In this document: one piece after another, positions 1 to 6,116 of the stretch
Numbering within the stretch: position 1 is the first letter of the stretch
How the letters are laid out: each line of letters starts with the position of its first letter
NCBI GenBank assembly: GCA_030149595.1
Contig: JASFBI010000131.1
Location: 1 to 6,116 of the forward strand
Source: Desulfobacterales bacterium
GTDB lineage: Bacteria > Desulfobacterota > Desulfobacteria > Desulfobacterales > DAOWNP01
DNA length: 6,116 nucleotides
Direction: 5' to 3'
Notes under the pieces: model-generated
Seen by the model: only the letters and a program-made list of their open reading frames with translations
Databases searched by the model: none
What the model was told of the DNA's origin: nothing
Program-made: the position numbers and the translations under genes

Positions 1-3000
1 GGGGTTATAGCTGAGATAGAGAAGAAGGAAGCTTTTGCCGTGATTGATAATCTTTACAGAACAATGACCTATGTGATTTTTATAACTATTTTAGTGACAG
101 TTTTTTTTATTATTTTTCTGGTCAGGCATATTATCAGGCCTGTGCTTAAACTTTCTTCTGGGGCAAAAAATGTCACAGGGGGAGATTTTTCCCATATAAT
201 TAATACTGATACAAAAAATGAAATTGGAGACCTTACTGTTGCTTTTAATGATATGATAGATACTTTGAGCTCTGCCCAGGAAGAAGCTAAGCTGCGAGAC
301 TGGTTTAAAACTGGTCAAATGGGAATGGGTAAAAAAATAAACGGCATTTTAAAACTTCCTGAACTTTGTTTCAGTATTATTACTTTTCTGGCCAAATACC
401 TCAATGCTGATATTGGTGCCATATATATTGCTAATGATAATAATTATCTTAAATTAGCAGGAAGTTATGCCTTTTCAAAACGAAAACACATCTCAAATGA
501 ATTTGAATTTGGACAGGGTTTGGTAGGACAGGCAGCCTTTGAAAAACAACAAATCATGCTGACTTGTGTGCCTGATGACTATATTGTTATACAGTCAGGT
601 CTTGGAGAAACTAAACCAAACTGTATAATTGTAAATCCATTTCTTTATAACAATGAAGTTATTGGTGTTATTGAGCTTGGTGCAATTGAACCATTTTCTG
701 AAAAAGCTCTGGAGTTTCTCAATCTTGTTTCCGAAGAAATTGCTGTTGCTATTCAGACTCTTATTGCACATATAAATGTGCAGGAACTTCTGGGAAAAAC
801 TCAAATTCAGGCAAGCCAGTTAAAGGAGCAAAAAACAAGGTTAAGCAGATCTAATGAGAAACTTGAAAGGCAGGCAAAAAGTCTTAAAAAATCAGAAAAG
901 AGTCTCCAGATTCAGCAGGAAGAACTTAGGCAAACCAATGATGAACTGAGCAAGCAGTCAGTTGAATTAGAAGAACAGACCGCACAGCTTGAGGGTCAGC
1001 AGTCTGAAATAAAAAAACGAAATATTGAGCTTGAACTGGCAAAAAAAGAGATAGAGAAAAAGGCTAAGGATATTTCTGCTTCCAGTAATTACAAATCCGA
1101 ATTTTTAGCAAATATGTCCCATGAATTAAGAACACCTCTAAACAGTATTCTGTTGTTATCTAAGTATCTTGCTGATAACAGGGCTGGTGATATGACCGAA
1201 AAACAGGTGGAGTGTGCCAGTACTATTAATACATCGGGAAATGAACTGTTAACTTTGATCAATGAAGTTCTGGATCTTTCAAAAATTGAAGCCGGCCAGA
1301 TGGTTCTTCAACTTGATGATATAGCAATAGCTGATGTTTCAAGGGGTATGAAAAGAAATGTTACGGCAACAGCTCTGGAAAAAGGTATTGATTTTAAAAT
1401 CAATATATCTAAAGAGTTACCAGGTTTCATTAGAACCGATAACCAGCGAATCTCTCAAATTTTAAAAAATCTTTTGTCCAATGCTTTTAAATTAACTGAT
1501 AAAGGAAGTGTTAAACTTGATATCTGCCGTCCTTCCTTTGATATGAATTGTAAATTTAAAAAGTCTGATACAACTGTTGTTTTTTTGGTGAAAGACACAG
1601 GAATTGGCATTCCTGATGATAAACAGGATATTATATTCCATGCCTTTAAGCAGGTAGATGGTTCAACCAGCAGAGACTATAGAGGCACAGGGCTTGGTCT
1701 TTCTATTTCCCGTGAGTTTGCTGATCTTCTATGTGGTTCGTTGACAGTTTCAAGCAGCTATGGGGAGGGTAGTGTTTTTACTCTGTGTATTCCTGAAAAA
1801 ATTGAGGAAAAGACAGAAGGTTTTTATGAGTTGAAAAAGAAGGACTTATTGCCAATGCAGATTCCTGAAAAAAAAGTTTCAGAAACTTACAAAAAGGAGG
1901 AATATGTTCGTGATGACAGAAAGATTATTACTTCTGAATCACGCTCTGTTTTAATAATAGAGGATGATCAGAAGTTTGCTAAAATTCTTCTTGATGTTGC
2001 CAGGGAAAAAGGATTTAAAGTTCTTGTGGCAGAGTCTGGAGAGATAGGGCTTCATATGACAGATACTTACTCTCCAAAGGGAATTATTATGGATATGGTA
2101 CTTCCTGGTATGGATGGACGGAATGTTCTTGCACGTCTTAAAGATAATCTGGCAACCAGGCATATCCCGGTTCAAGTGATTTCAGCTTGTGACAGGGATC
2201 ATGAGATTATGCAGATGGGAGCAGTTGGTTATTTAACAAAACCTGTAACAATGGAAAGTATGGATTGTGTTTTTGACCGGATTGAAAAAGTATATTCAAA
2301 AAAAGTGAAAGAGATTTTGTTAATAGAAGACAATAAAGTAACACAAAAACTGATTTTAAATCTTTTAGAAAATAACAGAGATAAAGTAACAGTAGCTTCA
2401 ACAGGAAAAGAGGCAAAAAATTTTATTAGTAAAAAAGATTTTGACTGTATTATTTTAGATCTTGGCCTGCCTGATATATCTGGTATAAATTTATTGGTTG
2501 AATTAAAAAAACAGACTGATTTTTCAATTCCGGTTATTGTTCATACTTCAAGAGATTTGACAGAGGACGAACGGGTAATTCTAGACAGTTTTGCCGAAAA
2601 AGTTGTTGTAAAAAGTACAAAGTCCAGGGAAAAACTTCTTGATGAAACAACTCTTTTTCTCCATCATATTGAAGCTGACCTGCCCGAGGAAAAAAGGGAG
2701 ATGCTTAGAATGATTCATGACAAAGAAGCCATTTTGCAAAATAAAAAAATATTGGTGGTTGATGATGATATGCGTAATGTTTTTGCCTTGATGAATATTT
2801 TAGAGTCCATGGAAGTAAAAATAATTGCAGCAGGTACTGGAAAGGAGTCTCTTGTCAAACTTAAGGAAAATCCGGATATTGATCTTGTACTGATGGATAT
2901 TATGATGCCTGAAATGGATGGGTATGATGCCATTAAAGAGATTAGGAAAATGGATGCTAAATTCAGAAAAATACCTGTAATTGCACTTACAGCAAAAGCT

Positions 3001-3108
3001 ATGAAAGGAGATCGTGAAAAATGTATTAAATCCGGTGCCAACGATTATCTCTCCAAACCCGTAGACGGAGATAAACTTCTTTCAATGTTAAGAGTGTGGC
3101 TGTATTGA
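1..3108 (+). CDS. Hybrid sensor histidine kinase, HAMP-GAF-HisKA-HATPase-REC-REC-REC (5' end cut by window)
   Basis: Membrane sensor kinase that would autophosphorylate on His and pass phosphate to its own receivers. The frame is open to base 1, and the residues before the GTG at 40 (GVIAEIEKKEAFA) look like the end of a Cache-type periplasmic sensor just before the membrane. GTG-40 is therefore probably internal and the true start lies upstream. Numbered from GTG-40: transmembrane helix about 9-28; HAMP 29-81; GAF about 105-243; long Gln/Glu/Lys-rich coiled coil about 248-347; HisKA with phospho-acceptor His361 in the SHELRTP box; HATPase with N-box Asn481, G1 DTGIGIP at 519-525 and G2 RGTGLGLS at 548-555. 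Three receivers follow: REC1 about 636-748 (Asp685, Lys734), REC2 about 758-876 (Asp807, Lys858) and REC3 about 903-1020 (Asp953, Thr984, Lys1006). All catalytic boxes appear intact. REC2 lacks the usual Pro after its Lys. The signal sensed is unknown. A 26-bp gap to the next gene suggests cotranscription. Confidence 0.96.
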   Translation, partial: GVIAEIEKKEAFAVIDNLYRTMTYVIFITILVTVFFIIFLVRHIIRPVLKLSSGAKNVTGGDFSHIINTDTKNEIGDLTVAFNDMIDTLSSAQEEAKLRDWFKTGQMGMGKKINGILKLPELCFSIITFLAKYLNADIGAIYIANDNNYLKLAGSYAFSKRKHISNEFEFGQGLVGQAAFEKQQIMLTCVPDDYIVIQSGLGETKPNCIIVNPFLYNNEVIGVIELGAIEPFSEKALEFLNLVSEEIAVAIQTLIAHINVQELLGKTQIQASQLKEQKTRLSRSNEKLERQAKSLKKSEKSLQIQQEELRQTNDELSKQSVELEEQTAQLEGQQSEIKKRNIELELAKKEIEKKAKDISASSNYKSEFLANMSHELRTPLNSILLLSKYLADNRAGDMTEKQVECASTINTSGNELLTLINEVLDLSKIEAGQMVLQLDDIAIADVSRGMKRNVTATALEKGIDFKINISKELPGFIRTDNQRISQILKNLLSNAFKLTDKGSVKLDICRPSFDMNCKFKKSDTTVVFLVKDTGIGIPDDKQDIIFHAFKQVDGSTSRDYRGTGLGLSISREFADLLCGSLTVSSSYGEGSVFTLCIPEKIEEKTEGFYELKKKDLLPMQIPEKKVSETYKKEEYVRDDRKIITSESRSVLIIEDDQKFAKILLDVAREKGFKVLVAESGEIGLHMTDTYSPKGIIMDMVLPGMDGRNVLARLKDNLATRHIPVQVISACDRDHEIMQMGAVGYLTKPVTMESMDCVFDRIEKVYSKKVKEILLIEDNKVTQKLILNLLENNRDKVTVASTGKEAKNFISKKDFDCIILDLGLPDISGINLLVELKKQTDFSIPVIVHTSRDLTEDERVILDSFAEKVVVKSTKSREKLLDETTLFLHHIEADLPEEKREMLRMIHDKEAILQNKKILVVDDDMRNVFALMNILESMEVKIIAAGTGKESLVKLKENPDIDLVLMDIMMPEMDGYDAIKEIRKMDAKFRKIPVIALTAKAMKGDREKCIKSGANDYLSKPVDGDKLLSMLRVWLY

Positions 3109-3124
3109 ATTTTATAGATCATTT

Positions 3125-3131
3125 AAGGGAG
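3125..3131 (+). promoter_or_regulatory. Ribosome binding site for the GAF membrane protein
   Basis: The AAGGGAG sequence in the 26-bp gap after the kinase stop is purine-rich and Shine-Dalgarno-like. It ends three bases before the ATG at 3135 and supports that start. No promoter is evident in the gap, so translation probably occurs from a shared message. Confidence 0.7.
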
Positions 3132-3134
3132 TAA

Positions 3135-4022
3135 ATGGATTTTTTTAAAACAAATCTATTTAGAAACATTGTGATAGTGACAGTGTTAATTACAGTAGTT
3201 TTTCTTTTATTAGCTGTTGTAATATTTGATAAGCGGATTATGGTATTTGCCATGGCAGCTAACCTGATAATTTTATTAATAACAGTTGGTATTTTGATGC
3301 GTACCTTGAAGCAGCAGATTCAAGAGAATGAAATATTGCGAATAAAAGCTAAACAAACAGCAGGGAAAATTACTGATACCGAGGAGAAAGTAAATAGAAG
3401 AGACAGCCTAAACAGAGGGTTGTTGAAATTAAACAGTTTTATTCATAATGACCAGAGTATAAGCAGTTTGTCAGAAAAGATATGTGCTTTTATCTGTAAT
3501 TATACAAAAGCACATGTGGGAGTGTTGTTTGAAGTTGATTATAAAAAAGAGATTTTAAAATTTTCAGGAAGTTTTCCTCAGAAAACAGCGGGACTTATGC
3601 CAGATGAAATTAAATTTGGATACGGTCGTTGCGGGCAGGCTGTGCTTGATAAAGAAATAGCCATGTTTACAGGTCAGCCGGCAGGTTATTTGAAAATTGC
3701 AACTTCCATGGGGAGTTCATCACCTGAAAATGTTGTTATTTTCCCTGTTGTTTTTAAAAAAAAGGTTGTAGCTGTAGTTGAAATAGGTTCTTTTGTGGAA
3801 TTCTCTAATTTTCACAGGGAGTTTTTTGTTAAAGCCAATGATACTCTGGCATATGCAATAAGGCTCAATATTTCGCGAACCTGGATTGACTATCTGATTT
3901 ACGATGCTCAAAACCAGTCAAAAGCTTTTGAACTACAGGCTAAAGAAATTAAAAAATCAAAAGAAGAATCAGAAAAATTAAAAAAACAGAGAAAGAGTCT
4001 TACAGGTTTAAGGCTGCTATGA
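3135..4022 (+). CDS. Two-pass membrane GAF-domain protein with truncated C-terminal coil
   Basis: Protein of 295 residues with no enzymatic domain, probably a sensory or accessory component at the inner membrane. Two hydrophobic helices lie at about 11-31 and 36-56, joined by a very short charged turn (FDKR), so almost nothing is exposed outside. A charged linker (57-90) leads to a GAF-like domain at about 95-245. Its core (FGYGRCGQAVLDKE, about 161-174; VVAVVEIGSF, 211-220) aligns by eye with the kinase's GAF (FGQGLVGQAAFEKQ; EVIGVIELGA). After the GAF both proteins enter a Gln/Lys/Glu-rich coil, but here it stops after about 30 residues (263-290) with an unremarkable tail. No HisKA, HATPase or receiver follows. 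It could be a genuine co-sensor for the upstream kinase, or the front of a larger kinase that was truncated; the inverted-repeat element begins 11 bp beyond the stop. Start supported by an AAGGGAG ribosome site. Confidence 0.85.
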   Translation: MDFFKTNLFRNIVIVTVLITVVFLLLAVVIFDKRIMVFAMAANLIILLITVGILMRTLKQQIQENEILRIKAKQTAGKITDTEEKVNRRDSLNRGLLKLNSFIHNDQSISSLSEKICAFICNYTKAHVGVLFEVDYKKEILKFSGSFPQKTAGLMPDEIKFGYGRCGQAVLDKEIAMFTGQPAGYLKIATSMGSSSPENVVIFPVVFKKKVVAVVEIGSFVEFSNFHREFFVKANDTLAYAIRLNISRTWIDYLIYDAQNQSKAFELQAKEIKKSKEESEKLKKQRKSLTGLRLL

Positions 4023-4033
4023 AGGATAGGCAT

Positions 4034-4137
4034 TAAGTACCTGATCAAAAATAAACATAACTTTTAACAAAATAACTTATTAATATTTATTACAAAAGCA
4101 ATTTAGAAATATTGAATTAATTATGCTCAGGTACTTA
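4034..4137. repeat. Imperfect 21-bp inverted repeat bounding a 104-bp AT-rich segment; candidate MITE
   Basis: The left arm 4034-4054 and the reverse complement of the right arm 4117-4137 match at 18 of 21 positions. The outer 11 (TAAGTACCTGA / TCAGGTACTTA) match perfectly. Pairing ends abruptly outside the arms. Each arm begins with TA, so the segment can be read as a 100-bp element (4036-4135) flanked by a TA duplication, as expected for IS630/Tc1-mariner-type insertions. Because TA is its own complement, the duplication cannot be told apart from the repeat itself. The interior is very AT-rich with no open frame of note. It occupies most of the only large gap in the operon. A terminator is less likely: the loop would be about 60 nt and there is no U-tract after the right arm. 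No IS family is assigned. Confidence 0.55.
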
Positions 4138-4182
4138 TAGCCAGTTATATAAATGGCCGTTGAAACGTAAATTTTATATTCC

Positions 4183-5016
4183 ATGGGGTGCAGAGTGGGA
4201 AATGTGGAAAATGAAAATATTGAAATTGAATTGCTTTTAAAAGCTATTTACATGAAATATGGTTATGATTTTAGGAATTATTCCAGAGCATCTGTTAAAC
4301 GAAGAATCAAAGAAGTACTGGGAAAATCTGATTTAGAGACAATTTCAGAAGTCCAGCATAAAATATTAAATGACAGGGTTTTTTTTTCTGTTATGCTTAG
4401 GCACATGTCAATAAATGTTACTGAAATGTTCAGGGACCCTTCGTACTACAGGATTTTGAGAGAAAAAATATTACCTGAACTCTCCTGTTTACCTTATATC
4501 AAAAGATGGCATGCGGGTTGTTATTCTGGTGAAGAAGTTTATTCCATGGCAATTCTTCTTAAAGAAGAAGGGCTTTATTATAAAACCATGATTTATGCAA
4601 CGGATTTTGATAAAGAGATTCTTGAAAAAGCAAAGAGAGCTATATTTCCTGTTGAAAATTTAAAAAGCTATACTAATAATTATAAAAAGGCCGGTGGTCT
4701 TGAATCCTTTGCTGATTACTATTTTTGTAAATATGAATATGCTCTTCTTGATAAATCTTTAAAAGAAAACATTCTTTTTTCCAATCATAATCTTGTAACT
4801 GATGGTGTATTCTGTGAAGTGGATATGATAATTTGCAGGAATGTATTAATTTATTTTAACCGTGATCTTCAAAATCAAGTTTTTAAGCTTTTTAGTGACA
4901 GTCTTTGCAAAAATGGTTTTTTATGTCTGGGATCAAAGGAAACAGTAAGGTTGTCTATTCATTCCAAAGATTTTAAGGATTTAGTTAAAGAGGAGAAAAT
5001 ATACAGGAAGGCTTAA
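4183..5016 (+). CDS. cheR: CheR-type protein-glutamate O-methyltransferase
   Basis: Cytoplasmic enzyme of the CheR family, which transfers methyl from S-adenosylmethionine to glutamate side chains, classically on chemoreceptors. The 277-residue length is normal for a single-domain CheR with no fused TPR or CheB. Visible marks: the N-terminal helical region with YSRASVKRRI (33-42); NVTEMFRDP (78-86), equivalent to the usual NVTEFFRDP; the SAM-binding loop HAGCYSGEEVYSMA (110-123); IYATDFDKEIL (137-147); and CRNVLIYF (218-225) with LFSDSLCKNGFLCLG near the C-terminus. The start is uncertain: ATG-4183 has no Shine-Dalgarno site, and in-frame GTGs at 4195 and 4204 are possible. Starting at 4204 gives MENENIEIELLL, which fits family N-termini better. 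An in-frame stop at 4168 rules out any longer form. The inverted-repeat element ends 45 bp upstream. The partner is cheB immediately downstream. The substrate is unknown, as no methyl-accepting receptor is in the window. Confidence 0.94.
   Translation: MGCRVGNVENENIEIELLLKAIYMKYGYDFRNYSRASVKRRIKEVLGKSDLETISEVQHKILNDRVFFSVMLRHMSINVTEMFRDPSYYRILREKILPELSCLPYIKRWHAGCYSGEEVYSMAILLKEEGLYYKTMIYATDFDKEILEKAKRAIFPVENLKSYTNNYKKAGGLESFADYYFCKYEYALLDKSLKENILFSNHNLVTDGVFCEVDMIICRNVLIYFNRDLQNQVFKLFSDSLCKNGFLCLGSKETVRLSIHSKDFKDLVKEEKIYRKA
5005..5011 (+). promoter_or_regulatory. Ribosome binding site for cheB inside the cheR 3' end
   Basis: AGGAAGG lies within the last codons of cheR, five bases before the cheB ATG at 5017. 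It fixes the cheB start. The cheR stop codon abuts that ATG, so the two genes are likely translationally coupled. Confidence 0.8.
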
Positions 5017-5610
5017 ATGAACCATGCATTTTTAGAAACAGACAAAACTTATGATGCAATAGTAATAGGGGCTTCTGCTGGTGGATTAGATGCTCTTAGA
5101 GTAATTTTGAACCAGTTGCCAGGTGATTTTGTTATTCCAATTTTGATTGTTTTGCACAGAGGTAAGGAAAAGACTCTTTTTTTTAAAAGGTATTTTGTTG
5201 ATTTTTGCAGTTCTGATATTATTGAACCAGAGGATAAGGAAGCTGTAAAAGCTGGCTGTATTTATTTTGCTCCGCCAGACTACCATATGATGGTTGAGAT
5301 GGACAAAACATTGTCTTTGAGTGTTGATCCACCTGTTAACTGGTCTCGTCCTTCTATTGATGTTCTTTTTGAATCTGCTGCTGAAGTTTATAAAGAAAAA
5401 CTTGTTGGTGTTATTCTGACAGGTGCTAATAAGGACGGTAGTGTCGGGTTTGAAAAAATTAAACGATTAGGTGGATTATTGGTGGTTCAGGATCCTGCAA
5501 CTGCAACAGCTTCTAAAATGCCCAGGGTAGCCATTGAAGCTGTTGCAGTTGATTGTATTTTAACGCTCCATGATATTGGTGTATTGCTTTCAGGCCTGAT
5601 AAAGAGTTAA
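5017..5610 (+). CDS. cheB: CheB-type protein-glutamate methylesterase, receiver-less
   Basis: Cytoplasmic esterase of the CheB family that removes glutamyl methyl esters (and in classical CheB also deamidates glutamine), opposing CheR. The 197 residues cover only the catalytic domain. The expected triad is visible: Ser20 in GASAGG (18-23), His47 in VLHRG (45-49) and Asp140 in LTGANKDGS (134-142). Other family marks are IYFAPPDYHM (82-91), RPSIDVLF (111-118), and QDPATATASKMPR (158-170). Classical CheB has an N-terminal receiver that inhibits the esterase until phosphorylated. Here only about ten residues precede the catalytic fold, so control must be constitutive, by substrate state or by a separate partner. 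The ATG follows the cheR stop without a gap. A 30-bp gap separates it from the downstream receiver gene. Confidence 0.94.
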   Translation: MNHAFLETDKTYDAIVIGASAGGLDALRVILNQLPGDFVIPILIVLHRGKEKTLFFKRYFVDFCSSDIIEPEDKEAVKAGCIYFAPPDYHMMVEMDKTLSLSVDPPVNWSRPSIDVLFESAAEVYKEKLVGVILTGANKDGSVGFEKIKRLGGLLVVQDPATATASKMPRVAIEAVAVDCILTLHDIGVLLSGLIKS

Positions 5611-5626
5611 AAAAACAGTAAATTAC

Positions 5627-5632
5627 AAGGGA
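5627..5632 (+). promoter_or_regulatory. Ribosome binding site for the downstream receiver gene
   Basis: AAGGGA sits eight bases before the ATG at 5641 and supports that start. It rules against the nearer ATG at 5633, which is in another frame. The 30-bp gap after cheB shows no terminator-like hairpin. Confidence 0.7.
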
Positions 5633-5640
5633 ATGTCAGT

Positions 5641-6116
5641 ATGGAAGATATTGAAAAGCCAAAAATTCTTATTGTGGATGACAGGCCAGAAAATCTTTTG
5701 ACCTTGGAAATTATTTTTGAAAAGGAAGCATACGATATAGTTAAAGCCCTATCTGGTAATGAAGCTCTTTCCCTTGTTCTTGCTAATGAATTTGCCGTGA
5801 TTCTGCTTGATGTTCAAATGCCTGGGATGGATGGTTTTGAAACAGCAGAACTGATACGAAGCAATAAAAAAACTGAACATATGCCAATTATTTTTGTTAC
5901 TGCTATAAACAAAGAGAAGAAATATATATTCAAGGGGTACGACTCAGGAGCTGTAGATTATCTGTTTAAACCTTTAAATGAGAATATTTTAAAAAATAAA
6001 GTTAAAGTTTTTATTGAGTTGTACAGGCAAAAGAGAGCTATTGAAATTAAAAATATTCAATTAGAAGCAGCTAATAAAAAGATTCTTAAACAGCAAAATG
6101 CACTCATGGAGGAGGA
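5641..6116 (+). CDS. Receiver-domain protein with coiled coil (3' end cut by window)
   Basis: The first 158 codons are in the window and no stop is reached. A complete CheY-like receiver spans about 7-125: acidic pair Asp13-Asp14 (ILIVDDRPEN), phospho-acceptor Asp57 (ILLDVQMPGMDG), Thr87 (FVTA) and Lys110-Pro111 (YLFKPL). It is likely a phosphotransfer target of the hybrid kinase upstream, or of its own distal domain. After the receiver comes a charged helix, about 126-158 (IELYRQKRAIEIKNIQLEAA and on), typical of the signalling linker that joins a receiver to a downstream histidine kinase, PP2C phosphatase or GGDEF output. Receivers with DDRPENLLTLE-type openings are often followed by a HisKA/HATPase module, so a response-regulator/kinase hybrid is the leading guess; this is inference, because the output domain is outside the window. 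Confidence 0.92.
   Translation, partial: MEDIEKPKILIVDDRPENLLTLEIIFEKEAYDIVKALSGNEALSLVLANEFAVILLDVQMPGMDGFETAELIRSNKKTEHMPIIFVTAINKEKKYIFKGYDSGAVDYLFKPLNENILKNKVKVFIELYRQKRAIEIKNIQLEAANKKILKQQNALMEE

Noticed and set aside
91..2416. Several 69-75 codon minus-strand frames within the kinase gene
   Set aside because: All are antisense to conserved kinase domains and show no family motifs or initiation signals.
2715..3041. 108-codon open frame on the minus strand
   Set aside because: It lies antisense to the well-conserved third receiver of the kinase, has no ribosome site and encodes a low-complexity Ser/Ile-rich peptide. It is a shadow.
4034..4137. Inverted repeat as a rho-independent terminator
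   Set aside because: The loop would be about 60 nt, the stem is AT-rich with mismatches, and no T-run follows the right arm.
4160..4180. Possible promoter TTGAAA ... TATATT before cheR
   Set aside because: The spacer is only 9 bp, far from the usual 16-18, and AT-rich DNA gives such matches often.
4123..4272. Short plus-strand frame with a Trp-rich peptide (SQLYKWPLKRKFYIPWGAEW) across the cheR start
   Set aside because: It has no start codon or ribosome site of its own and overlaps cheR in another frame. Chance is the simplest explanation, and no transposase motif is recognisable.
4379..4387. Run of nine T in cheR as a possible frameshift site
   Set aside because: The frame reads through correctly into conserved CheR motifs on both sides, so no frameshift is needed.

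Overview
The window is a strongly AT-rich (about one third G+C, estimated by eye), densely coding stretch. Every gene reads on the + strand. It looks like one operon of a signal-transduction locus from a Gram-negative-type environmental bacterium. The proteins resemble those common in Desulfobacterota and similar sensory-rich groups, but the sequence alone does not fix the taxon. Both window edges cut through genes.

Layout: (1) 1-3108, the 3' part of a very large membrane hybrid histidine kinase (end of an extracytoplasmic sensor, transmembrane helix, HAMP, GAF, long coiled coil, HisKA, HATPase, three receiver domains). (2) 3135-4022, a two-pass membrane protein with a GAF domain and a short C-terminal coil; it resembles the sensor half of a kinase without the kinase. 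(3) 4023-4182, the only sizeable intergenic gap, holding a 104-bp segment bounded by an 18/21-matching inverted repeat with TA at both outer ends, a candidate miniature transposable element. (4) 4183-5016, a CheR-type methyltransferase. (5) 5017-5610, a CheB-type methylesterase with no receiver domain, starting directly after the cheR stop. (6) 5641-6116 and beyond, the N-terminus of a receiver-domain protein followed by a coiled coil, probably leading into an output domain outside the window.

How they may work together: the hybrid kinase would integrate a periplasmic or membrane signal and a cytoplasmic GAF signal, then phosphorylate its own receivers and possibly the stand-alone receiver protein. 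CheR and CheB would add and remove glutamyl methyl esters. No methyl-accepting receptor, CheA or CheW is visible here, so the methylation target is unknown; the kinase's long coiled coil is one testable candidate. The kinase/CheR/CheB/receiver combination belongs to a recognised type of locus. The less usual points are the kinase-less GAF protein and the inverted-repeat element inserted between it and cheR. No RNA genes, CRISPR arrays or convincing terminators were found.
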